Origin: Aplectana chamaeleonis
Lineage: Eukaryota > Nematoda > Chromadorea > Rhabditida > Cosmocercidae
Assembly (NCBI GenBank): GCA_029168955.1
Contig: JAPDOI010000288.1
Span: 682,001 to 746,000 of the forward strand
Length of the DNA: 64,000 nt
Reading direction: 5' to 3'
Shown piece by piece: positions 1-10,338 of this stretch (its first letter is position 1; the number at the start of each line of letters is the position of its first letter). The translations under genes and the position numbers were made by a program. The notes beneath the pieces were generated by a model. That model was given only the letters and a program-made list of their open reading frames with translations, did no database searches and was not told the origin of the DNA.

Positions 1-1500
1 CATTGCGCATCGAAACGTAACGGAAACGTACTAGCTGAGATGAAAGAATAGAGCTATAAAAGAATCGCGATACATAGCCAGCGAGGTTGGCTGGAGCAGT
101 GTCAGCCAGCTCTAACACCCATATCAGAACTTAGACCCGGTATTGTCGTGAAATCCAAGTGGGTGTAAAGGACTCCTGATTTCTATGAGGGTTCAAAACT
201 CTTGGGAGGGCGAAATATTATGTGGGTGCAAGATTTTTTTTGGGACTTCCCATTATCGAAAACAGCATCGAATACACTGGTTAACTCTAGCCAACATAGC
301 TGCCCCCAACTATTACACTACTGCGTCGCGAAAACGACCATTCCCTTGAATCAACGAACGGTTCGGCGCTGGCTACAGACTATCATTCTCACTCACTGAA
401 CTACTCAGTCCGCTAGCGTTCGGCTAGCTGGAAAGGGGCGACCTCTCAACCAGTACACTGCTGTAGGTGCCATAGGAGCTCGAGCAACCTAAACAATACA
501 CTTCAATTCAAAACAGTCCGCCGCGTAAAACATTTCACGATTCTGTCCCACTAGGATCCAGATCCTCTTTATTCACGGCTTTCCACGATGCTGGGCGCTG
601 TTTTCATAACAAACTGGGTGGGAGCCACTCTGTATGCGCATTGAGAAAACACGACCTTCATGTCGGCATTTTTTCCTTAACCGGTAATGATGGCCGCAGC
701 GGTCTCGAACACTCAAGCAGTTTTTTACCGTTGCAACAAAGTTCTGACGCAAACGTCTCAGCAGAATGAATTCCATTTTGCCGAAATCCGACTTAAGCAA
801 TGTCCACGACCTTGAGTCGTACACCACACTAATATTGAGGTTATAAGAACCCGGAGAAGCTGACATTGCAAGCACTTTTTCACAGATATAGCTCAGCCAA
901 GCAAGAGTAGCAGCGGTCCTCGGTATTGTGCCCAATATCTCTGTTGTAACCACTACTTTTCACTCTTGGACCCCCGATATTAGATACTTGAACTTCTTGA
1001 CTTACTGGAGCTCGTCTCCTCCAAAGCATAGCTCCAGGTCGATGACGGCACTTCTTTCTCTTGCAGTGGCTTGCAACCGCCTGTGGAACGCTTTCAGAGT
1101 CACAGTGGCCTTGAACACTTAATTTAGAGAGAAAATTGACTTCTCTGGGCTAGGAACATCCACTAGTTCCTCCAACACTGAGCCCTCCTATTCACGACGA
1201 CGTATTTTACAACCGTGGGTGGGAAGCAAAATAATTCATGATTGGACAGGATGTCACGGACAAAAAACTAATCCTGCGCGCTTTTTTCATGCTCGGTGCG
1301 TAGGGCGAGATGATAGCCTTTTTTTGCTCCAATATTCATATGTGCTCTTTTTAGCGCCGTGAGAAGGTACTCTGTTACCAGTCAAGTCCCGAATAATATG
1401 TAAAAGAAAGTTACACAAGTTGTTCTAAAGTGGAGAAATATAGATCTTTGAGGATACTTCTCTCTTTGGGCTTCATTCTGGAACCCTGCTGCTTTGATAT
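1..1500. other. Non-coding stretch, nothing recognised
   Basis: Short open frames on both strands show no recognisable domain, no supporting codon pattern and no neighbouring matches. I see no RNA gene, tandem repeat or inverted repeat of note. Unannotated transposon debris is possible. Confidence 0.5.
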
Positions 1501-1600
1501 GGAATTCTCCTTTTCAACATTTTATTAGCTACGTTTCGGACTATAAGCCCTTCTTCAGGCCGTCCTATAACCAGGCTGAACACAGGACGATATCAGAGAC
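1501..1600 (-). mobile_element. Penelope-type terminus fragment (family 1)
   Basis: On the minus strand this reads CCTGAAGAAGGGC, a short self-complementary stretch, then GTCCGAAACGTA followed by an A/T-rich tail with AATAAAA. The same arrangement (GAAGAAGGC, hairpin, GCCGAAACGTC, AAATAAA) occurs at the ends of the Penelope-like copies further right. The flanking sequence differs from those copies, so this is a different family. No coding part of that family is visible nearby. Confidence 0.5.
1527..1562 (-). ncRNA. Hammerhead-ribozyme-like motif, family 1
   Basis: Minus strand: CUGAAGA, then A plus a hairpin GGGCU-UAU-AGUCC, then GAAAC and GUA. This matches the hammerhead core layout CUGANGA / stem II / GAAA / short stem III / UH cleavage site. 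GGC before CUGAAGA can pair with GCU after GUA as a weak stem I. The A directly after the core is unpaired, which is atypical. PLE pseudo-LTRs are known to carry minimal hammerheads, but activity here is inferred only. Confidence 0.4.
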
Positions 1601-2430
1601 ACCATGAAAAAGTACTGACCGGGTTTCTCCTTAGAAAGGTGTATTCCTGTTCATATTCCTGGGCTATTACCCACCGAAGAAGGGACCAGGTCAGTACACT
1701 CCCCTTTTACAGTTGATTTTGTGTTTCGATAAGACTCGTTTTCAGCTAGCCTGGGAAGGCTTGCAGCCCGAAACGCAACCAATAACGTGTTTTTAATAAG
1801 TCTAGAATCCATTCAAATAGCTGCGATTTGTAATAGATGACCAGCATTAGTAGAATTGTAGTAGATGCAGTGACTGCAAGTACATTGCTGGACTGAGGTC
1901 GTATCCAACAAGGGGACTATCCCCCTAATTCAGTCTATTTGCTGAAGATTAACGGCAATAACGAAAAGGGTCATTCTACAAGAACGTTAAATACCTTTAG
2001 CCGCATCCAACCTCCTAACCTTGTCTTGGAGGTCCACCCTCATCGCTGTGGAAATCAAGAGTCTACCCGTCCGCATACGTCCTATTGTGGTGAACGGCTA
2101 GGAATCTCCGGGAGCATCAAAGTCGCATATGGAAAAGTTCGATATCTTCAAGCTGCTGTTGTGTGTCGGTTTGTATATTTAGTTCTAAAACTATATCGTA
2201 CCGGAAATTATCGGAAATAAATCAACGCAGTCCATTATAGCTTCACATGAGAATTGCGCCAGCGCGACGCCTTCTCAAGCGGCAATGGAAGGACGATAAA
2301 CTTCACTCGGATGATAAATTCACTAGCTCACAGTTTTCTTGTCGATCTCAAGGAGCCAACACATGACCTGATTCTACGAATCGAACCACTTATACTGGTT
2401 GTACTGAGAAGTGAGGAATAGAGGAATCGA
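1601..2430. other. Non-coding stretch, nothing recognised
   Basis: No coding region, RNA gene or repeat that I can support. A 93-codon open frame at 1939-2220 on the plus strand has no recognisable features and is probably chance. Confidence 0.4.
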
Positions 2431-2439
2431 TTGCTGCCT

Positions 2440-2640
2440 CTCCTGCGGCGGCATGCGCGATACCGAGTGTTAGGAAGGGGTTGGAGCAGGGGTTAGGGAC
2501 TGAGCAGAGTGCTATCAGGGCGCGGCGCGATCTAATGGTGGGCTGACGTATTGAAAGTTTGCCGCGATCTAACAATACGGCAGCCCGTCATCAAGTCGCG
2601 CCGCGTCCTGATGGCACTCTGCTCAGCCCTTCAGGGAGTC
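2440..2640. repeat. Fold-back repeat with G-rich conserved head
   Basis: The arms 2499-2553 and 2573-2627 are inverted repeats of about 55 bp (for example CTGAGCAGAGTGC at left and GCACTCTGCTCAG at right) around a loop of about 20 bp. Just left of the arm, near 2455-2495, is a G-rich stretch (GAGTGTTAGGAAGGGGTTGG) that recurs near 17729 and 18456. This looks like a small non-autonomous element. No target duplication is clear. Confidence 0.6.
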
Positions 2641-2788
2641 GGCACCTTCTCTGATTGTCCTGCGAGTGTTGGAGATCACGACTAAATGGTGTTTCAGCGG
2701 AGTTTGCGCTGCCTCTCTTTCCTAGTTAGGGAAACGATTTATTAGTGATCTTCACAGGGTCAGGCGGGCGTGACAACGGGAGGACGTA

Positions 2789-3055
2789 AAAATATTATTG
2801 TCCACGTGCGACTCTCCATAAATCTTGGCATGTTGATTGACACTTGTGGTATTCGGTGGTTGAAGCGAGACCAAGATTGTTAAAACCTCTTTATTTGACT
2901 GACGTTTCGGCGATTTTCGCCTTCTTCGGAGCCTGGAAAAACCGAATTAAGATCCAAGAAACCACTTTCCCAAACCCCATTTCATTCTACAGAGAAGGAT
3001 TCACACGGAAGTGAACCAAAAAAACGGAAGTCACAGACTTTTGTGATTCTTTGCC
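2789..3055 (-). mobile_element. Penelope pseudo-LTR plus ORF stub, truncated tandem copy
   Basis: In reverse complement this matches the 3' non-coding end of the plus-strand Penelope copy (about 9040-9242). It then runs into the beginning of the N-terminal reading frame, as found at 5700-5740 and 6300-6350, and stops abruptly at about 2789. It is therefore the start of another minus-strand tandem copy, cut off after about 20 codons. Head-to-tail arrays with a truncated member are usual for Penelope-like elements. Confidence 0.7.
2896..2935 (-). ncRNA. Hammerhead-like motif, family 2
   Basis: Minus strand: GGCU, CCGAAGA, A, hairpin GGCGA-AAA-UCGCC, GAAAC, GUC, AGUC. The flanks GGCU and AGUC can pair as stem I (one G-U). 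The core has C where the hammerhead consensus has U (CUGANGA), so cleavage may be weak or absent. Confidence 0.35.
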
Positions 3056-3196
3056 GTGCAGGTTTGATAAACGGTGAAACTGGTTTATTAGTGGCCTGAC
3101 GTTTCGAACAAATCGTCGTTTTCGAAGGCCCACGCCAGTTCCACCAACGACGAGCTCCCGTATCGACCAGATAGACCGCAAGCCAGGAGACAAGTC
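3056..3196 (-). mobile_element. Second Penelope-type terminus (family 3) at the end of the minus copy
   Basis: This stretch interrupts the expected junction between the endonuclease of the minus-strand copy and its 3' pseudo-LTR. It has its own copy of the terminal motif (3093-3130: GGCCU, hairpin-like stretch, GAAACGUC, AGGCC with a perfect five-pair outer stem) followed by ACTAATAAAC, but otherwise does not match the flanking family. It is probably a remnant of a different element that inserted or recombined here. Confidence 0.45.
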
Positions 3197-3844
3197 AACA
3201 CTGACGGCGCACCCTGTGTGCCCAAAGTAGAGTAGACAATTTAGACTTAATCAGTCCGTCCATGTGCTCCATAATACTGACACACAGCGGTCTCCCAGTC
3301 TCCCCTATATAATCCTCCCACACAGGCGACAATTTATGCGATATACCACCCCAGAGGCCATCCAGTCACCCTCCTTACCAAATGGGCAGATTACACAGGA
3401 GGGAGTAAGGCAGACGCGGTCATACAAGCGATTGCGAACTAATCGCCCCCTAAGGTTGGCAGGAGGGATTTCGACAACGGAGACCATTTCTTGAAAATCA
3501 GTCCCACGCATACAGGCCCTGATCGCTTAACTGAGGTGGTCCGAGACAAAAGGAACGCGGAACGCAACTTTCGTTCTTTATTCCTCGCGAACAGCTGAGA
3601 GGGCGGTCCGCCGTGGACGTCCCGTATGGCGGCCATCTATCGATGGATAACCGTTCTCGAATGCTATGTGGCGAGCGAGGTTTGCAGAAACACTCTTCTG
3701 CTCGCTATCCGAAGAGACTGCAAGGCCAGTACGACACATATTGCCAACAACCTCATGCTTAGTTTTGGATGGGTGGGCCGAGGTAAAATGAATTATTATG
3801 TTTTTATTTGCTGGTTTCCTGTACCACCTAGTTTTTACTAATCC
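3197..3844 (-). pseudogene. PLE linker and truncated GIY-YIG endonuclease, minus copy
   Basis: Downstream of the RT stop, the same frame continues with a basic linker resembling the PLE RT-endonuclease connector, and meets a second in-frame TAA at 3578-3580. The zinc-binding start of the endonuclease (CLTPSCVICPFGKEG) follows at about 3420-3310. It is then frameshifted in the GIY-YIG core and ends near 3197, so the C-terminal catalytic part is lost. In intact elements this domain nicks target DNA for integration. Here it cannot be functional. Confidence 0.75.
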
Positions 3845-5280
3845 TTAAGAAAGTTGAACCTGAACGTTCAGGAGATAGAGCCAACTATCTGTAGGTACTT
3901 CACGAGTTAACTTCATGTTTTCGGATTGCTGATCAAGCAATTCGTCACAAGTGTCCATCTCTAATTGAGTAGAACACACAACAAAGCAGTCGTCAATGTA
4001 TCTGCAGTAGATCTTCGGCCTGCGACCCAGTACGGGCTTCTCGATCTTTGACATAAATGCCACAGCGAGTACTGTGGCAAGACGCTGATTCATAGCCAGC
4101 CCTCTTACCTGTTTGTAGTAGTTCCCAGACCACCAAAAAATGTTACACTTGAGACAACTATCCAGTAGATACACCATTTGTGAAATGGTGAGCCCAGACA
4201 GGTTTACGTTAGCCTGATGCTGGGTAAAGATTTCAAAAACAGCTTGCAGAGCACCTTCGTTAGAGACGTTGGTGTACAGAGATGTTACATCAAAGGACTC
4301 CATAACGTACTCTTCTTCCAGTGTTGCGTCCTGCAATTTTTGAAGGATTGAATCAGTATTAGGAAGGTCAGCAGGGAAGAATTTGAAAAATAGGACGAGA
4401 ACCAAGTTTAGAAACCAAGAAACCCTGTCAGTAGGACCACCCACGTTACTTACTAGTCGAACTCTGAAACAAGTTGGGTCAGCACTGGATAACCCGCCTT
4501 GCAGAAGTTTGTGAGTTTTTATGAGGATATAGAGGACATGGCAAGTGGGTAGATCGCATTTTAACCTGACGACCACGCTCCTAGGCAGACCCGCTGGTTG
4601 CGCCGTCTCACCCCACCTTCTGTTTAATTGCCTATATTGCTTTGCAAAGTCCTTCTCAGTGGTAGGGCTATAGACAGTGGTGGTATCCTGGAGGTGAAAG
4701 AGTGTTATTTCCTTGTCTGGGTATTGCGGCAGAACCACGAAATCGCCGCCTTTGTCGCTGATACTGATTTTTATAGCCCCTGCAGCCGATAAATCGCGAA
4801 TTTGCTGCAGTCCTCGCTTTTGCGCCACCGATAGGTTGGACGACACGCGTTTCGCAGCGCAAGAACGCAGTACGCCAAGGAGTGAGCTAGAAAACACCTG
4901 GAATTTCGCATCCACCGTACTATTTGGTTCCTGAATTCTGAGAAAAGTTGCAGGAAAAGGCGGGGCGGTATCGCAGTGCCAATAACCGAGTTGATACCAG
5001 TACCGAGCGCATCGATTTTCGCCTTATACCGCAGCCGATCATGCAATGATTGGAGGCCGCCAACGATCTCACGCAACGTGATAGGACTCAGAGTACCACT
5101 GGGCGCGAAATCAGGGCCCATATTCAAAACAAATAGAGCGTCGCTGGACAGTGCCAAGTGACCAATAAGTGTGACATTCGAGCAACAAGTCAAGTCGCTA
5201 TTTTCTCCACCGTTGAGGCTGTGATTCGAAATTGGGTTGATACCTGGTGATTGTAATCTATGACAACGTTCATGTTCCAC
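3845..5280 (-). pseudogene. PLE reverse transcriptase, minus copy
   Basis: The open frame 4915-3845 (356 codons) carries PLE RT motifs in order: SDKGG..FVVL, KTHK, SFDVTSLYTNV, a damaged GLAMNQRLA block (the plus copy has GLAMGQRLAP) and the catalytic YCRYIDDCFVV. It ends at TAA 3845-3847 just after the palm, where intact PLEs continue into linker and endonuclease. The upstream part (5280-4771) is open in another frame, so at least one indel separates it. The family uses target-primed reverse transcription with a telomerase-like RT. The copy is dead as written. Confidence 0.85.
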
Positions 5281-5738
5281 TAGCCTAGAAAACTTTCCCG
5301 TAGTCTTACTTTGGAGCTAGAGCGAATAGAATCACAGATTTGCTTCGATTCACCCACTATTCTCCTCCAAAGATTAACCGGCACGTTCTTTTCACATGAT
5401 ATTTCTTTTGAGACACATTTTTGCAACAATGAATACAGATGATCTCTCGTAACACTTATCGATGTCTTCAAAATATGCATTTGAACTGCATGAAGTCGGC
5501 GTTGGTCCCTCTGCTTGCCGCTTGCTTCGAGTAGGTGCTGTCGTTTGATGAAATCAGGAATCACACCATGGTTTCTGCATCGGCGTAGATAGTAGATGGC
5601 CTGTCTTGTAACTGTGATCTTCTGCCTCAAAGACAAGGCTTCCATAACGAGTCGGCTACAGGTTGCTGGTACATCTAGTAGAATTGTCCACGTGCAACTC
5701 TCCATAAATCTTGGCATGTTGATTGACACTTGTGGCAT
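5280..5738 (-). pseudogene. PLE N-terminal region, minus copy
   Basis: This 152-codon frame matches residue for residue the start of the plus copy at 6303 (shared stretches such as VMEALSLRQKITVTR and FIKRQHL). It is rich in basic residues and Ser/Arg and lies directly upstream of the RT, as the poorly conserved N-terminal part of PLE proteins does. It ends with TAG (5282-5280), whose last base overlaps a GTG beginning the next frame. The same TAGTG junction is present in the plus copy. I see no independent domain. Confidence 0.7.
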
Positions 5739-5782
5739 TCGGTGATTGAAGCGAGACCAAGGTTGTTAAAACCTCTTTATTT

Positions 5783-5819
5783 GGCTGCTGTTTCGGCGAT
5801 TTTCGCCTTCTTCGGAGCC
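5783..5819 (-). ncRNA. Hammerhead-like motif, family 2, minus copy 5' end
   Basis: Same layout as at 2896-2935 (GGCUCCGAAGA, GGCGA hairpin, CCGAAAC). The site after it reads AGC where the other copy has GUC, so the cleavage position is damaged. Confidence 0.3.
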
Positions 5820-5830
5820 TGAAAAAAAGT

Positions 5831-6306
5831 GAAATCTCAGCGCGAAGAACTCTTGAGGCCTTTTGGATTGCCGCAAAAACACCCAAAATAAATCGAAAGG
5901 ACGAATGTGTTGCCGTGACCCAGGAGTTGGCGCCGTACGTTGTTGACCTGTGCGGATTCTGACCAACCGGTCATGATGTGAGGGCGGGTCTGAGCCTGGG
6001 CGTTCCCAGGTCTTCGAGGGTGATTCTGAGGGCTCTTACTAGTCAGTCGCATAACAACTTTCATCCGATGCTGTCGGACCTCTTGGTCCCCTTCAAAGGT
6101 TGGTATAATCTGTGACTTCCGTTCTTTTGGTTCACTTCCGTGTGAATCCTTTTCTGTGGAATGAAATTGGGTTTGGGAGGGTAGTTTCTTGGATCTTAAT
6201 TCGGCTTTTTCAGGCTCCGAAGAAGGCGAATATCGCTGAATCGTCAGCCAAATAAAGAGGTCTTAACAATCTTGGTCTCGCTTCATCCACCAAATACCAC
6301 AAGTGT
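5831..6306 (+). repeat. Left pseudo-LTR of the plus-strand Penelope copy
   Basis: This matches 8793-9242 as a direct repeat (476 versus about 450 bp). It includes the last part of an endonuclease reading frame (shared start GAAATCTCAGCGCG) and then the non-coding tail with the hairpin motif at 6212-6249. Pseudo-LTRs containing the 3' end of an upstream copy are characteristic of Penelope-like elements. Its left edge abuts the inverted minus-strand copy, also a known PLE arrangement. Confidence 0.75.
6212..6249 (+). ncRNA. Hammerhead-like motif in left pseudo-LTR
   Basis: GGCUCCGAAGA, GGCGA hairpin, then a degraded GAA and UCGUC AGCC. It aligns with the minus-strand motifs at 2896 and 5783, with two changes in the GAAAC block. 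Confidence 0.3.
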
Positions 6307-6670
6307 CAATCAACGTGCCAAAATTCATGGAGAGTCGCACGTGGACAATTCTACGAGGTGTACCAGCAAACTGTAGCCAACCCGTTATGGAAGCCTTGTC
6401 TTTGAGGCAGAAGATCACAGTTACAAGAAAGGTCATCTACTATCTCCACCGATGCAGAAGCCATGATGTGATTCCCAATTTCATCAAACGACAGCACCTA
6501 ATCGGAGCAAGCGGCAACAGAGGGACCAACGGCAACTGCATGCAGTTCACATGAATATTATGAAGACATCGATAAGTGTTAAGAGAGATCATTTGTATTC
6601 GTTGTTGCAAATCTGTGATTCTATTCGCTCTAGCTCCAAAGCAAGACTACGGGAAAGTTCTCTAGGCTAG
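6303..6670 (+). pseudogene. PLE N-terminal region, plus copy
   Basis: Codons from 6303 match the N-terminal frame of the minus copy (VMEALSLRQKITVTR shared) but stop at 6554 after a small indel. The matching sequence goes on in another frame to TAG at 6668-6670. That TAG overlaps GTG 6670-6672 by one base, exactly as in the minus copy. Confidence 0.7.
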
Positions 6671-8100
6671 TGGATCATGGACGTTGTCATAGATTACAAT
6701 CACCAGGTATCAACCCAATTTCGAATCACAGCCTCAACGGTGGAGAAAATAGCGACTCGATTTGTTGCCCGAGGGTCACACTTTTTGGTCACGTAGCACT
6801 GTCTAGCGTCGCTCTATCTGTTTTGAGTATGGGCCCTAATTTCGCGTCCAGTGGTACTCTGAGTCCTATCACGTTGCGTAAGATCGTTGGCGGCCTCCAA
6901 TCATTGCATGATCGGCTGCGCCATAAGGCGAAAATCGATGCGCCCGGTACTGGTATCAACTCGGTTACTGCGATACCGCCCCAGCCTTTTCCTGCAACTT
7001 TTCTCAGAGTTCAGGAACCAAATAGTACGGTGGATGCAAAATTCCGGGTGTTTTCTAGCTCACTCCTTGGCGTACTGCGTTCTTGCGCTGCGAAACGCGT
7101 GTCGTCCAACCTATCGGTGGCGCAAAAGCGAGGACTGCAGCAAATTCGCGATTTATCGGCTGCAGGGGCTATAAAAATCAGTATCAGCGACAAAGGCGGC
7201 GAATTCGTGGTTCTGCCGCAAGACCTAGACAAGGGAATATCACTCTTGCACCTCCAGGATACCACTGTCTATAGCCCTACCACTGAGAAGGACTTTGCAA
7301 AGCAATATAGGCAATTAAACAGAAGGTGGGGTGAGACGGCGCAACCAGCGGGTCTGCCTAGGAGCGTGGTCGTCAGGTTAAAATGCGATCTTTCCTTTTG
7401 CCCTGTTCTCTATGTCCTCATGAAAACTCAAAAGCTTCCGCAAGTCGGGTTAACCAGTGCTGATCCATCTTGTTTCAAAGTTCGAACCCTAGCAAGTAAC
7501 GAGGGTGGACCTACTGACAGGGTTTCTTGGTTTCTGAACTTGGTTCCCGTCCAATTATTCAAATTCTTTCCTGCTCACCTTCCTATTACTGATTCATTCC
7601 TTCAAAAATTGCGGGACGCAACACTGGAGGAAGAGTACGTTATGGAGTCCTTTGATGTAACATCTCTGTACACCAACGTCTCTAACGAAGGTGCTCTGCA
7701 AGCTGTTTTTGAAATCTTTACCCAGCATCAGGCTAACGTAAACCTGTCTGGGCTCACCATTTCACAAATCGTGTATCTACTGGATAGTTGTCTCAAGTGT
7801 AATATTTTTAGGTGGTCTGGGAACTACTACAAACAGCTCAGAGGGCTGGCGATGGGTCAGCGTCTTGCCCCAGTACTCGCTGTGGCATTTATGTCAAAGA
7901 TCGAGGAGCCCGTACTGGGTCGCAGGCCGCTGATCTACTGCAGGTTCATTGACGACTGCTTTGTTGTGTGTTCTACTCAATTAGAGATGGACACTTGTGA
8001 CGAATTGCTTAATCAGCAATCCGAAAACATGAAGTTAACTCGTGAAGTACCTACAGATAGTTGGCTCTATCTCCTGAACGTTCAGGTTCAACTTTCTTAA
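6670..8100 (+). pseudogene. PLE reverse transcriptase, plus copy
   Basis: This is the longest PLE frame in the window (476 codons as listed, from a GTG; the true start is unknown). The RT motifs are complete: SDKGG..FVVL, SFDVTSLYTNV, GLAMGQRLAPVLA, and the catalytic YCRFIDDCFVV with the Asp pair at about 7948-7953. The frame ends at TAA 8098-8100 right after the palm. It is nevertheless open on the far side in the same frame (8101-8364), so one codon interrupts a longer protein. The RT core itself looks intact, unlike the minus copy. Confidence 0.85.
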
Positions 8101-8939
8101 GGATTAGTAAAAACTAGGCGGTACAGAAAACCAGCAAATAAAAACATAATAATTCATTTTACCTCGGCCCACCCATCCAAAACTAAGCATGAGGTTGTTG
8201 GCAATATGTGTCGTACTGGCCTTGCAGTCTCTTCGGTTAGCGAGCATAAGAGTGTTTCTGCAAACCTCGCTCGCCGCATAGCATTCGAGAACGGTTCTCC
8301 ATCGTTAGATGGCCGCCATACGGGACGTCCACGGCGGACCGCCCTCTCAGCTGCTCGCGAGGAATAAAGAACGAAAGTTGCGTTCCGCGTTCCTTTCGTC
8401 TCGGACTACCTCAGTTCAGCAATCAGGGCCTGTATCCGTAGGGCTGATCTTCAAGTAATGGTCTCCGTTGTCGAAATCTCTCCTGCCAACCTTAGGGGCA
8501 ACTAGTTCGCAATCGCTTGTATGACCGCGTCTGCCTTACTCCCTCCTGTGTAATCTGCCCATTTGGTAAGGAGGTTGACTGCATGGCCTCTGGGGTGGTA
8601 TATCGCATAAAGTGTCGTCTGTGTGGGGTGTATTATATAGGGGAGACTGGGAGACCGCTATGTGTCAGGATTAAGGAGCACATGGACGGACTGAACAAGT
8701 CTAAATTGTCTACTCCACTTGGGGAACACAGGGTGCGCTGTCGCGGTAACAATGGCGTTTCAGTTGCTGTTGCGATCTTGACACGTGAAAGCGAAATCTC
8801 AGCGCGCAGAACTCTTGAGGTCTTTTGGATTGCCGCAAAAACACCTAAAATAAACCGAAAGGACGAGTGTGTTGCGGTGACCCAGGAGTTGGCGCCGTAC
8901 GTTGACCTGTGCGGATTCGACAAACCGGTCATAATCTGA
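8101..8939 (+). pseudogene. PLE linker and GIY-YIG endonuclease, plus copy
   Basis: Codons 8101-8364 continue the RT frame as the basic RT-endonuclease linker (with KPANKNIIIHFTSAHP), ending at a second in-frame TAA, 8365-8367. The endonuclease is open at 8517-8939 in another frame. It has Cys-rich CLTPSCVICPFGK, then VYRIKCRLCGVYYIGETGRP, which contains the GIY-YIG core and its Arg, then EH and GEHR, and FWIAAKTPKINRKDEC. Compared with the minus copy, the plus copy has lost a base in a G run near 8500, which explains the frame change. The domain nicks DNA in intact PLEs. Confidence 0.85.
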
Positions 8940-9242
8940 AGGCGGGTCTGAGCGTGGGCGGTCACAGGTCTTCGAGGGCGATTCTGAGAGTTCTTACTAG
9001 TCAGTCGTGTCGGACCTCTTGACCCCTTTCAGAGGTTGGTATAATCTGTGACTTCCGTTCTGTTGGATTACTTCCGTGTGAACCCTTCTCTGTAGAACGG
9101 AATGTGGTTTGGGAGGGTAGTTTCTTAGATCTTAATTCGGTTTTTCCAGGCTCCAAAGAAGGCGAAAGTCGCCTAGACGTCAGCCAAAAGAGGAGGTTTT
9201 AACAATCTTGGTCTCGCTACAACCACTGAATACCACAAGTGT
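8793..9242 (+). repeat. Right pseudo-LTR of the plus-strand Penelope copy
   Basis: Direct repeat of 5831-6306. It starts inside the endonuclease frame and ends at CCACAAGTGT. The hairpin motif at 9149-9185 is present but degraded (CCAAAGA and TAGAC in place of CCGAAGA and GAAAC). Confidence 0.75.
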
Positions 9243-10338
9243 AGAAATTTTAGAAATTTAGAATTTTTCTCCAGGGGGGGGGCGTGGAAATTAAGGGGGA
9301 ATTCCACAAAAGAGCATTTGAGGAAAGTATCCAAACATGACGTGTAAGAGCCGTATTTTAGGCAGCAGCCAATTTTTTAGCACATAGGACAACCTTATAG
9401 ACGAGTTACATTCATTAATCGGGCCCATTTTCGCTTTAATTCTCCACTTCGAAAATTGGACAACGTACGCCCCCACCTAAAATTTCAGATTTTCGAAATT
9501 CTGAAAAAAAAAGGTTCGAATCTCCATGGAATTTTCCAGACTCATCTCTAAAAACCCATCCACGACCTCAAAATCACCGAGAAAATCGCCTAAAACTCAA
9601 TTTACTGTTGTCCAAAATCGCGCCTTTGGCCGAAATTGGACGTTGCTAGATTTTATTCCAAAAAGACCATCTTGAGATCCTGGAGGTAATTTTTTTGTCC
9701 TAGGTGTATCCTCTACAAATTTACATAAAGATGATCCTGAAACTCCGTAACTTGAGACATTTAATAGCAATATGTTCGAAATTGCACTGCGGTGCGAGCT
9801 GTCAAAAATACCGCGCTTCAGAGCTACGTCGGTTTGGCTTTGGAGCGCGGAAACCACAGAAATAGCAAGCTGAAGAACAGTAACTGGAGATCGAATTTTT
9901 TTATAAACCTGTGAAGACTTGCGCACTCATACAGGTTTCGCCAACCCGGATGTTGAACCTGCAAACAACATGCAAACCTATTTGGAGGGGACCACTCAAT
10001 TCTTATCGATCAAAATAAAGAATTCTGATATCTGCAGTCTGATAGCGTTATCAGTCAATGTTTTGATAGCAACTCCATCAAATTGCTTCGTATTTTGATA
10101 GCGTATCATTCATTCCTCTTTGGAATCCTTAGTGACCCCTTACAATAAGCTTTGCAATTCGCACAGGGGGATCGTGAAGTATTGCGATTAGTGAGTTGCT
10201 ACCGAGAGTCAAAACGTTTCGAACAACCATAGGCATCCGCCAGAATTTTGTTTTCACCGAGGTTGGAACACACTGAAAATCAGGAAACGTTCTTCTTATG
10301 ATTAGATCCGCGGCCTGTTTCCACATGAAAAAACGTGT
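9243..10338. other. Non-coding AT-rich stretch
   Basis: No supportable gene. It holds a run of nine G at 9274-9282 directly after AT-rich sequence, and patches of simple TTTAGAAATTT-type sequence. The short open frames here have no recognisable features. Confidence 0.45.

Larger units (their letters stand above)
3197..5825 (-). mobile_element. Penelope-like retroelement, minus-strand copy (inactive)
   Basis: The order on the minus strand is: short terminal repeat with hairpin motif (5741-5825), N-terminal region, reverse transcriptase, linker, then a GIY-YIG endonuclease cut off at about 3197. It is highly similar throughout to the plus-strand copy that begins at 5831, so the two form a large inverted repeat. 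Both are interrupted by stops and frame changes, several of them identical in position. Confidence 0.85.
5831..9242 (+). mobile_element. Penelope-like retroelement, plus-strand copy (inactive)
   Basis: The unit contains left pseudo-LTR, N-terminal frame, RT, linker, GIY-YIG endonuclease and right pseudo-LTR in the order expected for an endonuclease-bearing PLE. All catalytic motifs are recognisable, but the coding region is split over several frames and has in-frame stops. I could not identify a target duplication at 9242, which is not unusual for the group. Confidence 0.85.

Noticed and set aside
573..953. 126-codon minus-strand frame
   Set aside because: No recognisable motif, length within chance for this composition, and no neighbouring coding signal.
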